Source: Manduca sexta (taxonomy: Eukaryota > Arthropoda > Insecta > Lepidoptera > Sphingidae). From it: a DNA stretch of 64,000 nt. Made by a program: the position numbers and the translations under genes. Below the pieces are notes generated by a model that had not been told where the DNA came from, ran no database searches, and worked only from the letters and a program-made list of their open reading frames with translations. Numbering within the stretch: the stretch's first letter is position 1; each line of letters begins with the position of its first letter. Positions 11,645 to 23,865 of the stretch are shown here, in pieces. Where the stretch lies: positions 8,048,913 through 8,112,912 of the forward strand of contig NC_051131.1 in NCBI RefSeq assembly GCF_014839805.1, read 5' to 3'.

Positions 11645-14600
11645 CTATAACCATAATACCTGACATATATGTACATATAAATGTATATACTCCTTTATTC
11701 TGAACTATTGCCTCGTCAATGAAACATAGCAGTATTGAATCACGAATCCTCATCACGTTCAAATAAATAAATTGTTCGTGTTATATCTGAGCTATGTGTC
11801 TGTGTATATCGTACATAGTATGTCAGTCAACTGTGAAATAAAGCGATAGCTAATTTTAAAGCTGAGTTTACCAACACATTACAATTAAAGTTGCGGTTTC
11901 ATTTCCCTTTTGTTACCCATATGCGTATAACATACAACGCGCGGATTTATTTACTGCTCGTCTGCTCGCAAACACCCACTGGAAAAGTAAAACATCTGCG
12001 TTTTTAAGTGATCGTTTATTTTGAAACGCAAAGGAATTTATACCACATGTGGCGCTCGTATATGGTAAAATATTTGTCTAATTCTTAGACTACATTATTA
12101 TGTTAAACGCGTTATTTCATGTACTTACATTTTGGTTAGATAATATTGATCTTCAAACTCTTTTTTACCGTAAGAAAACCCAGCTTACGGCTTACAATCC
12201 CTTATTCATCTCGTAGATTTATCCCGCTAGACGGGGTTGTAATACGTTTTTAAACTAAATATTGTACAGACATTCTCGTTTATGACTGCGACTGTTTGAC
12301 GTCAACCATCCGTGTAAATGCTATTTATTATTGCCAGTTTTAACTGGAGTCGCGCGATGGTATATTAAAATTGTTTGATTTTCTTGACACTCGTTATGTT
12401 TATTATCAGTAAAAAGTGTCTTTCGAATTAATAGGGGTGCTTTTAATACATTGTTAAAAACATTCATGCTCATTGTTAAAACATTCGCAACATGCCTTTT
12501 TCTAGTGCCCTGTGGGTTTAAAAGTTTTTTTGCCAAAAATCTTCGTTATATCATTAAGTGTCAAGTTTTAACTATAACACAACGGAATATAATTAATTCC
12601 ATTCATTGTTGTTATTAAATTTCTTAGACTAAATATAGGTGAGTAATTGCTGTACGACCGTCCTACGCTTAAGTTATACTTAATAGCAAGCTCGCAGATT
12701 AGAGGTATAATGGGGTCACTGTATATTGTATAGTAAAATACCGACTTGCAAAATTAATGCGCCACCTACTTCCTTTGTATTTTTTTGATAATAGAGAGTT
12801 TCAGAGAGAATGTTCATTTGTCTTCCGCCTGCTCGCTGACGGACACTAAAACAGTGCCACTATCTGTAACAATGTGTTAAAAGAAAAATCTGGAATTTCA
12901 CAAATGCCTTAAGTCAAACGATAAGATTTTCACTATTCGTTAGCTTATATTTACATATTATTTCAACAAGCTGTTCATTAAAGTTCACATACATTTCGCG
13001 GTCTCATTTCGTAAGGGATATATTACACCGATAATAATGTGATGATCTTGAAAGTTTGATTTAAGGTAATTTGAAGTTTCTGACGTGAAATTAGCTAACT
13101 CGAAAATGAGACATTAGCTGTGAACAATTTATATAAATGAAACGAAGAAAACAAGCAGTAGGGAGATCATTGATTAGCCACGTCTTGTTGAGAGTTGATA
13201 ATTAATTTTTGCTAGTCGCAGAGAGCCCGAACCCGTTTGTTACAGATTCCCTCGTTGTGTTTTTATTCACACAATTTCTTGCTCATTTCTGTTTCATTTT
13301 GATGGTTTCTATTACGAGCTGTGATTGTATACTGTCTCACTATTTATAAAATGTGCCATTATTGTAAATTATTACTCATAGGCCTTTGGTCGCTTGATAA
13401 TCAGATTTAGTGGTTATCATGAATATTTACGTTCGCATATTTTTAAGATATTTTAAAATTACTTTTAGGACAAATTGGCTGAGGTCCAGAAACATAGATA
13501 TCCAGTTTAAAAGCCGTCGTATCGCACGAATGTCGCCGACTTGAGTGCTATTACACATGATTTACATTTCCCGCTGTCAATTTGACGTAGGTGTACGCGA
13601 ACCCTCTACTATAATACGAGTAAATATGTAAACTATTTTTATTATGTCGTTATACGTCTCTCTGTGAAGTATAATATAAATACACTGTACATTTAAATAA
13701 CGTCACATTAGCTATTTCGAAATAAAAAACTAAAGTTTTAAATGGCGAGAACTAATCGCCGTCTAATTTATAAAAGTGGCGTAACAAACTCGCTGTATAT
13801 GAATATCAAGCGGTCGATTGATTTATTGTTAAGAAATATTTATGCCTTCCCTTACATCTTTGTTTACAGTCAACCCATTGCGTGTTACACACAGATAACG
13901 AGGTCACACATTATCTATGAATTGCTGGCCAGTTTTTTCTTGCTAGTTCTAAAATGTTATACATTTCTTATTGCTTATAATACTATATATATAATATATA
14001 TATGTATTTAAAGTCTATGCTTAGTATAGCCATTTTTTACTCAAATAACTTGTTATGTTATAACTTTTTGCACGAGTGATGTTTGCAAGAAAACATAGAG
14101 TTTTACTTTGAAATGTATAAAAAGAAATAGTGGCCAATGTAAAACAATTAATTAACAAAGACCACCAATTCGCTGTTCTGGTGGAAAGCCGGAGAAACAA
14201 ACTATAGGAATACCGGACAAAACTTTAAAAATAAAGTACTGCATGGTAATGTGCTCGCCATGTTAAGATATTAGGTCTTAAGTCTTATAGAATATCTAAT
14301 AATTACACTGACTTTAATGTCCTTCTAACCGGAACACAAGAGTGCTTGCACGCTACTGCTTAGCCAGAGATAAGCAAAGGCGGCTATAGATAATGTCGAT
14401 AGATATGTATGTGCTTATTACTTTTATATAAATCTCATTTTTATTTAAAATACCTTTAGTGTTTATTCATACACAAGTATCTGATTTCCATTGCAGCAAT
14501 AAATACAAGAGTTTATATACATTTTACAAGTTCCGCAGTTTTTCTCTTAATAAATGTTTCTGTCAAACTGCCCAGCACACTGCAGTCACCCCTAAAGTAA

Positions 14601-15793
14601 CAAAACTTTTGTCATTCATTTTGCGATAATCGATGCTATTTATCAATTTCAATTCGGTATCTATATTTGTTAGTCCCAGGGTAAATATATTTGTTAGAAA
14701 TCCATATACTGCGAGGGTGCATTTTAAGAGTCACAAACCTAAGTGAAGCAATATATTTATCATACATTTAGACCACTCTTTAATATATAATATTATTTAA
14801 GTACATAACATGCCTTTAACTTTAATACATATGAGCTAATAACTACAAAATCAGCTAAAATACTATTTGTTATAAAAGACATACATTTGAGAGTAACTCA
14901 TCCGATTTGGAACGTTGCAGAACTGCAATGTGATAATAGAGCTCGTGTTTTAACAATAATTTTGCAGTGAAAATGGTCCACATTACTCTTAAGTTGCATC
15001 TAACTTTAAAGTTGCATTTCTCTTACATACGGAATTGCTGTCCTGGTTCTTTCGTAAGGCATATTTGTATCCTATTATTTATGAAGCCGAATCTACATGA
15101 AATATGAAATTCAGTGAAATATGCACGCCCGCACCTAGAACACGCGACGCGTGACAATTCAGGACGAGTGCGCGATGTATTTAACAGAGATTAATTAAAC
15201 ACAAATCTGCTAGGTGGTTACCGCTCGTATTCCGAATACACAATTCCACCGGTTTTATAGTCGCATGCTTGTGCTCGGTGACTGAGCTTTGATTGCACCC
15301 ACACAGCGGCGCGAGGGCCCGACGGCCGAGCCCGCTTCAAAAATGCACCCGGATGAAAGGAAGCATTTTCAATGTTCCCGCGCTCATGAAACCTTGAATG
15401 AGCTTTATTCTCGTCTCTGTGTATCAACATTTTTCCCTGGTCGATTTTAATATGTTTACCGAGGGTTCCAACACATCCCTCTGTTGTTATTTCCTATTCA
15501 TATCCTTGGAACTGACAGTGCATTTACGAATTTTTTTTGGTATTGTGGCTGTTCAAGGACGGTAGGTGCTACTTCAGATGACCCACTAGCTCGTTTACTG
15601 GTCTGTATAATAAAAAAAACCTTATCGGCTTCTAGGGGTCCTTTAAAGATACGGCTTTCATGTTATTGGATGATTTTTTTAGGTGTATTTTACGACCTCG
15701 TGTGAGAAATGCGTGCCGGTGCGCAAATAGGTATACATTTCCCTAGTGCTAGTTTCCTCGACACCTTCAATAACTTCGGAGTTCTGACATATT
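11645..15793. other. Non-coding stretch
   Basis: AT-rich, with no recognisable exon. At 12637-12644 an AG is followed directly by GTGAGTAA, but the pyrimidine tract before it is poor, so it is only a weak splice-site candidate. A GC-richer patch near 15,125-15,340 carries a 70-codon minus-strand frame without recognisable motifs. Confidence 0.4.
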
Positions 15794-16714
15794 CCGTCTT
15801 ATTACAAAAAGCGAAATAAACCTTAGCCTAAACCTGTACTAACAAAACCAGGCTTATCTGGGAAACCATGGTTTAAATTTGTCCGTATTACAAAACTCAT
15901 AAAAACCGTAGACTTTTTAGTACCGCCATTTGAACCATGGCCTACATATAAACCACAGACAAATACAAACAACATTCGTTCAATACGACATCATTTAATC
16001 GCAACGTTCCATATACCCAAAAAAGAAAACGTTTGCATACAATGTTAATGATTAAATAATGTTTAGGAGTATTAAAAATATTAAGACTTGGTTATTTTGC
16101 TCCAAGATCAACAATAGTTGTAACTTCGATTGCAGTTTTGTTTAGGTTTCAAGTTTTGACTAATGTTGTATTAGCTGGTAATACATCAAAATGCGTGTTA
16201 CGAAACGTAAGCTTCCCGCGCGTTATATGAAACCATAACATTAAACAAAACTATTGCGGTGACTATTGCAAAATAGCTTTGAAATTTATTATCAGTGTCT
16301 TATTGTATAGAACAATTGACTCTTTGTAATATTGTGATGAATTAACGAAAAAAAAAGATCTGAAAATTGGAGTACTGAGTCGAGTCTATTGAGTCGGCGT
16401 GGCGTTTCCAGTAGCTCAACGGCTTCAATATCCTCAATATCGACTGAATCTACCACGTTAATATCCATTCTCGATAAAAAAATAACACAAGACAATGAAA
16501 CAGACGCCAATTTAAGAGATAATCTGACAAATGATTTGACATTTACGATTTAGACCATCGTCAAACCAGGGGTCGCCGAGGTTTAGCATTAGACCATCAA
16601 ATAGTCCATGGTTTATCGTTAAACCACTTTTTGTAATACAATTTTTATATAAACCGTAATTTGCATAGGTTTAAACCAGAGTTTTTAGTTAAACCTCGTT
16701 TTGTAATAAGACGG
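15794..16714. mobile_element. DNA transposon remnant with terminal inverted repeats
   Basis: CCGTCTTATTACAAAA at 15794 is mirrored by TTTTGTAATAAGACGG ending at 16714. The three bases ATT sit directly outside both ends (15791-15793 and 16715-16717) and could be a 3-bp target duplication. Subterminal regions repeat motifs such as 'aaaccatggtttaa'. A 72-codon minus-strand frame inside (16292-16510) is acidic and might be a degraded transposase or HARBI1-like N-terminus. That similarity is weak. A non-autonomous PIF/Harbinger-type element is the best guess. Confidence 0.5.
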
Positions 16715-16717
16715 ATT

Positions 16718-19700
16718 ATGTTTATTGATACCGCCTTCGGTACTAACAAGTTATGATGTATTTTTGTAAAAACTAGTTTTCATCGTTTTTAGGCCATTAA
16801 CCAGAGACAATTTTAAATTGATTTAAGTGTTGTTATATCACAAAAAAAACAGAAATAATTACTAGAGAGATGCTTACGGAACCCTATTGCGCCACATACG
16901 CATCTCTGTTAGTTTATCTGTGTGACCTTTAGATTCGACGTAGTTAACTAACTGAAATATCCACATTACTCGTGTGTCATTGTGACAGGCATACTAAAAC
17001 AATATGATAAAGACCAAAGTGTTAGGGTACGGAACACTTAGTGCACGACCGTCATTCGTACTTGGCTTTACTTGGATTTTGTAAGATATATTATTTGTAA
17101 TAATTGATTTAGAGATGAAATATTTTTGAGTTAGACTGTAGAACAAACACAAACAATATCACTCATAGTATATTCGTATAGTTCTTTTGGCGCATTTTTT
17201 TTTCTTGCAATGTAAATACACCTAAATATTACGCTAAAATGACATCAAGTATTTAAATAGCATGCAACACGACTTTTTTTTTCTGTTCACGTTGAACAGA
17301 TTTATAAATTACGAGACAATACCTACTACACCCAATGAGTTCAAACGTGATAGACGATAGTCATTAGCTTCTGTACGAACGATTCGTTTTATGTATTTGT
17401 TTTTAATTATAAGACGCTTTGCTATCTACCGTACCTCATAGAGTGCTATTGTCACCCAAATAAGCTTCTTATCGTTATTGAACATTAATAAATTATTATT
17501 TTCTTCACAATAATATTGTTTATCACTAAATAAATATATTTAATATCGATGACCTGTACACAAAGTGTATCATCTTTACACACATAGTCTTCATTTTCAA
17601 AGGAAAACTTGGTATAAACTCTGCAGAAGGTCTTTGTGAGATGAGACCTAAGTCCTGCAACCGACCCAGCACCGCACTATCGATCTGCGATTCCAATGAA
17701 TTCTACCAAATGGGTTAAGAGATAGGTATTTTTTGGTAATTCTTGTGCCACCTACTTTTGTATCAGCCAATGCAACATTTCCGACGATGCATTATAAGAA
17801 TTGTAGTGATGGAATAAATGTTCATAAAGTGATTCCGTATAATCAAGCCAACGTTTAACGTTCTTTAGTCTTAATCATTGTCATTATTATTAATGTATTG
17901 AATCGCATGCATATTGAAATGGAAACAAGTCATGAATAAATAGTTAATTATGAATGCCATGTGATATTAGAAGGTAAACTACCAGTGAGTATGGTTAGCG
18001 GTTAATAAATAGATGTACACATTAAATAAAGATTGACCATTACGGTGCGGTCCGATCACTTGTTCCGTCCGATCTGCGAGTAATCGCCCATCTAACGGAG
18101 AGCGCGCCCGAGATTACACACACGTTAAACGTTAATCATCTCGTACACGAGCTTGTATTATAACTTTCACATATTATTATCATTTCTAATGTTCCGCGGA
18201 TATGAGTTTAATTACTAAATAAAGTGTTTCGTTTCGCCAATTACTAACTATTGATTTCTAATAATGAAATTAAGTTAAATTACTGTTTACAGTACACAAA
18301 CTTCACCAATAAAACTTATTAAATATTTGACTGATAGTGTTTGGACCGACATAGTTTTATCATTTTGTAAAGAATACTTACTATCTGTTTGTTTGGTTGT
18401 GTTTACTGTATATTAATCTTGTTTGTTAAAGTGTAATGTAATTAAGAAAATAAATATTTTAAGTTTAATAAAGTCGCTGAACATAAATGCTTTCTACGAA
18501 TCAGTGTTTAAATCTGTTTGGCATTTCCGTTTAACATTGGTCTCAAAATACTGATATAAGAGTAAAACAGCAGATTCAAAACTGGCGATGCAAATAGTCT
18601 TTGTTAAAAGTGTGTGCTCTGGGTACAAACTTCAGCCAGTCAACGTCGTAAAGCGTGGCTATAAATGGACAGGAATGGGTGTGGACTTCACGTATGTGTA
18701 AGAAATATATCGCAAACAACGTCTCATATCATTCATTATAATAACGGGACTTTTAATGTTAACGTTTTCGTCTGGACGCACGATTTATATCAAAGTCAAT
18801 AATAAAATAATGTCGAAAATGATATCGAAAGTTTTATTCTCGAAATAATAAAACATTTATTAAATGATAACAGTTCTCAGTCTTACTCAGTATAAGGAAC
18901 AAAGTGAAAGTACCACTTAGCGATATTGCTTGTTAAGTCAAATTATGTCTATACCCGTGTTCATTATCTTGCCCCTAATGCCAAATTTTGTTGTCTTCAT
19001 TTTTTTAAAATATAACTGTATTCTGTATAGCGTTGATATCAATCATCATTCAAGCATATTATACGCCTGTATTTTGTATGTACCTAACATGTATTGACAT
19101 TTTTGTTTGGATGATGTTACTAATAATAAACAGAAACAAAACAAAAAGCGTAGGTATATACAAGATACATTTTTGTTTACCATAAAGCCGAAACACCCAA
19201 ATATTTTGGTATTTTCTTTATTTTTACCCTGTTGGCCTTTGTCAAAAGAATTAAAAATCAAACAAAAACGGAAGCTTTGTTAAACGTTTAAAATAAAAAT
19301 CTGTGCTTGGTCGCGCTCCGCGCTTTGAATACTCTTTGATTCAGATGTACTGGTGTACTCACCGATTCAGGTGAATAGGGCAACTTATCCCGGTCCCGAG
19401 TGAGGCGCATAAAAAATATTTGGACGCATGCCAACGTAGCTGCCGTTTCGCCAGCGGCGTCGTCGCGACGCCCCTTAATTTGACCATCGGTTTCAATAAT
19501 TCGTAATGCAATAGTCGAAAATAAAAACACGGTTACGTTCTGAACATACGTCAGCGATGACGTTCTTGGAGTCATCGTTGTTGCGGAAATTCTCTGTTGC
19601 TGTACTAATAATATATTGCCAAATTTTGGTGTCTGTTTGGATGGCGATCACAGTATGGCGGCAAACAGTAGTCACCGTTCCAGAGATTAGTTGCTGTAGA

Positions 19701-21409
19701 TACGATAAGACAAGCCAACGTAATTTGGCGACTGCCAGAAGTATTGTTAATCGACATTATAATCTTTGAACTGCATACAAACCTATTTACCATAAGGTCC
19801 AGTTTAGGCTATCTTTATTTCATTATTTTTGTTTTTTTGTTTTCAGGTGAGTAACGGCAATGTCATCGACACAGGAACACCGACCTTGCTGGTATTTATC
19901 GTTTTTTTTTTACTAAGCATGATAAAAAAAGCGAGAATATTATGCGTACCATAATTCATTCACCATACCCCACATGATCTCATTTAATGTCTGCCGAATC
20001 AATCCGCTAACCCGCTTTTCATACATTCCTTGAGTAAATCGAGTAACCAACGTGATTACAAATGATCTCTTATAATACTGAGCACTCATTTTCAATGGCG
20101 TATCATCATGAAGTTAGCGGTGGATGACAGCCTGTGTACCAAATAATATGTTTTTAGAGCGAGACTGTTATTTAAACAATACTATTAATATAAAAAATAG
20201 ATTAAATATTCTCAAGATGTCATGTGAGAGACTTATATCGTGGTATCAGGGCTATGTGTGTATTGGGTGCATTTCACTATTTATCTACTTATTGTTAATT
20301 ACTTTTTTTATGGATCCGCCTGTGGGAAAATTCTAGCTTGGATTAAATGTACTTTCGCGGGATACGCAGTTGTCTATTTTATATTGAACATCGAAATGTC
20401 GGTATTCAAATAGCAATTTTTGGATTTCCTTCTATCAAACATTCCATCTTAGTATCTAATCATTTCCACAAATTGTCACATCCATATTTTTATTTATTAC
20501 ATAACTCGTGATAGGATAATAATTAAAATCATAATTATTAGTTGCATACAGCTTAGTCATATTTGTAGAGCCACTGATTATAAGTGTCAGTTATCCATCA
20601 ATCAATCAGTGTTAAGAATTTTATTAAATTGATAATCATTTTAAATTTTTTACTTGTGTGAGTAAAATGTGTCACGGTGTCAAAGCTCGTGTCGTATTAT
20701 AAAGCGGCATGTTCCATACCATCGTTAATTAAGTAAACACGTGCGGTGATTTTAGTTAGTAGAATACGACCTCATCAATATACATCTTAATAAATAACGT
20801 AATTTACTTCCATTGAACATGACATTGATGTAGGCCAGAGACTGGCACACGACGCCGTGAAATGCTTTGATCTTGCACGTACACGTAGTTGTAAAATTAA
20901 TTACACTCACCACTTAATCAAGATATTTTTGTTCATATTATAAACCGTTTAGTAAAAGCTGGATAAATTAAACGTGAATCGCATCGCCAGTTATATTTAG
21001 CTCAAACCAGATGATACACTATTTACAACATACGAGTAATGCTGGTTATCCTGCTGCTTGCAGAGCTCGAGAATCAACTCAAACTTTCGTGTTACTATAT
21101 TGTACAGAACAAATCCATTCGACGAATGGAAATAAGATAACTAAAACTAGACTCTGGCAAAAGGTAACTATCTTCAACCCGCTAGACAGATTTTCTTCAA
21201 ACATAGCTAAGAGTCGTTCCGATTAAATCAGCATTCAAATAAAATAACCGCATTTGAACCGGCCGGGCCCTTTCGTTTAGACGGCACTTGAACACATACA
21301 TCTCTATGTATGATATATAATATATCAAAGATGCCTAAATATTATTGTTATAAATATTGAAAACTGCACTTGTCCAATAGTTAATACGAATGTCATATAT
21401 TACATATAG
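16718..21409. other. Non-coding stretch containing a strong recursive splice site
   Basis: No coding exon was recognised. A moderately GC-rich patch lies at about 18,040-18,125, and a set of overlapping frames on both strands near 19,290-19,790 looks like chance. The notable element is the juxtaposed splice site at 19,847, listed separately. Confidence 0.4.
19822..19852 (+). promoter_or_regulatory. Candidate recursive splice site (ratchet point)
   Basis: A long T-rich tract ('ttatttttgtttttttgttt') ends in TTTTCAG (19840-19846) and is followed with no gap by GTGAGT (19847-19852). This juxtaposed 3'/5' splice site is the defining form of insect ratchet points, which remove very long introns in steps. 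Long insect neuronal genes often use them. It lies about 18.5 kb upstream of the first recognised Rbfox1 exon on the same strand, so it could serve an Rbfox1 5' intron. That link is inference. Confidence 0.55.
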
Positions 21410-21850
21410 TACGCCACATTTTTGGCGCGCATTCTGTGACGTCACATTCCGCGACAACATCGAAGAATAATAACACTACAGCGACATTGACCTTTCCTGT
21501 ATTTTGAAGTGTTTATTTATTGTGGTGTCAATATATTTTGAACTACACGAACGTGAAAACAAACGGAAATAAATTGTAATAAAAGTGATTTGACATGGGA
21601 CAAAGATCAAAATAGAAAGTACAGTGTAATAACGTGTTGTTCGCGACTCTGCCCGAGTATATGATCTTTTTCAGAATTAAAACTCTTTTGTATAATTTTG
21701 TTTTTTTATTAACGGAAAAGGGCGATTTGTTAATTCAGGTACATTTTCCATCTATGTGCCAAATTTTATCCTAATCAGTAGTAGTTTTAACAGCGGTTTC
21801 TGGGTTTACGCCTAACAAACATTGAAACATCATAAAATTTAGGTTATGCA
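21410..21850 (+). repeat. Dispersed repeat remnants (3'-tail family)
   Basis: The block from 'gcgactctgcccgag' (about 21,648) through 'gtgccaaattttatcctaatcagtagtagtttta' (21,757-21,790) corresponds to 'gcgactccgcccacg ... gtgccaaatttcatccaaatctgttcag' at 33,230-33,460 and to the tail at 35,860-36,000. This is a family I associate with 3' ends of mobile elements in Lepidoptera. The segment before it (21,410-21,640) may be a separate insertion. Confidence 0.5.
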
Positions 21851-23734
21851 TTAGTATCTCACTTATACCTATTATGCTCTCGTTAGTTGGTACTGCAAAC
21901 GATAACAAAAGAAATATTTAATTGGTTATGATCCATTTATCTACCAATAACTTATTTTTTCGCACAATTCACATTCTGAACTGATATGTTTCTTCAGCCG
22001 GTGGTAATTAGTTTATACATTGTATGTGACCATGTAAGATCGAGATAATTTTTGACTGAGCAGCACATTAGCAATCAATCGTCTGATTTTATTTAAATCC
22101 CATTAAGATTCGCATTCATATCTATTTACTAATTAGTATGCATAGGTATAAATAATGTGTAAAGTGACTTATTGATTATCTCTCATAAAAGTTTTTCAAA
22201 TAATACTATATTGTACTTGTTATACTCATTACTAGTTTTCTAGTCTAGTCATTTCTCGATTTAAAAGTACCACTGAGCACTTTTACGTAATCAAAAGCAA
22301 ATGTAAGTAGTAATATAACTGACAACCAAATCCATTCAATAATTTAAGCTTAATATAATAACAAACATACTTATTTATATATTTTCACATTTCCTAGTAC
22401 GCTGTTAGGTATGAAAAATTTACCTTGAATCGTGAATTTACTACAGGGTACAAATGCAAAAAAGTAAAGTGAGCTCAACACTTTAGTAATACGCACGATT
22501 CAACCAAAAACATGAATAATGTATTTTCCAAAACTGCCTACATATGTAATTATGTCGCTGCTCGTATTCCTTTGACTTAAATGCAAACCTAAAACAGGAT
22601 TTGTTGAGATTACGTTGCTACATGCTTCTAATTTAGGGAAATTAATTAGGTAACTGCCAACTGCTGTTTCCTTAATATTTTTTAACTCACAAAGCAAGAT
22701 TTCGTTAAGATTATTCATGGAAATCGCGGTAAAATAAATACAGAACTTTTAACAACGTCATACTTGTTACCGGTTAACAATTTTAATTCTAAATGTGGAT
22801 CGTGACGTCATCATTCCCTCCAATCCATAAATGTCACGGTGCTTATAGAATACATAAATTGTGACATGGTAAATTATTGAAATTCAGAATGAAGTAACCT
22901 AATTAATAAAAATATGGTACGTAGGTACATATTTTATACTACCTTTATAATAGAGATAGTGAATATAATATAACCATATTTAAGTCAAACGTATATTAAC
23001 CCATTACTAGGGTATTTACGAGGCCATATTTTTGCTTTCATAAAAAATGCATACAAATTATAAACAATATTTTTATGTTATAAATGGGATGCGTGCAGAA
23101 TAAATTTTACCCATGTGACAGACGTAGTTGAGTTCGGTATATAAAAAATAGTATTTATTAGGGATAAGCCAAATACTGTTTTTACCGAATGAATAAAAAG
23201 TATTGTACCGAATTATTTAGCCACTGTAAGTTTTGTTCATGGCTCACTTTTCACTTATATCTTATATTTAACATGTTCTTAGAAACTTTGATAACCTATT
23301 CTGTTTTCGAATTTTACCTGCTAATAATTAATTTTATATTTCTGAAAATTTTACATAATTTTGTATATTACGTTGTATACTTAAAAACTGTTCACATTTC
23401 TTCTTCTTTTGAAGAAATATGAACAGTATTAAATTTAAGTAGTTATCAAAATAATTAATAATAAGCTATTTATTAAAATTGTTCTAGTGAATATATTCTC
23501 TGTTGCCATGTAAACATAAACAATGTTTATAACACAGCAACGTTATCATATCAAACCCTACAAACTATGTCACCTTAGTAAAATTGTCTTGCATTGAAGC
23601 ACCATTAAGGCCTCGGCTGGATCAGTGCCAGAGTGGGAGTATTATTAGCACGCCGACAACGACTGAGTTAATCAGGCTCAAATAAGATCAATATTTTCCC
23701 TAGGTGAAGTGATAGTTTAAGAGCCGACAATGCC

Positions 23735-23865
23735 TTCTCGAGACCGGTGCGCCGCGCCGCATCTCTTCGGTCGGAACTGGGATCAGACATTATATACCCA
23801 ATTGAGCCAATGCGAGACGTCGCATCAGAGCTGACGTGCGCCGCGCCGTTTGCGCACAGTTTGTT
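23735..23865. promoter_or_regulatory. CpG-dense patch, possible promoter or conserved regulatory block
   Basis: About 130 bp with many CpGs ('ggtgcgccgcgccgcatc', 'gtgcgccgcgccgtttgcgc') in otherwise AT-rich DNA. 'cgccgcgccg' appears twice about 90 bp apart (about 23,751 and 23,841). No open frame explains the composition. Such islands often mark promoters or enhancers, and an upstream Rbfox1 promoter is one possibility. The evidence is composition only. Confidence 0.25.
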
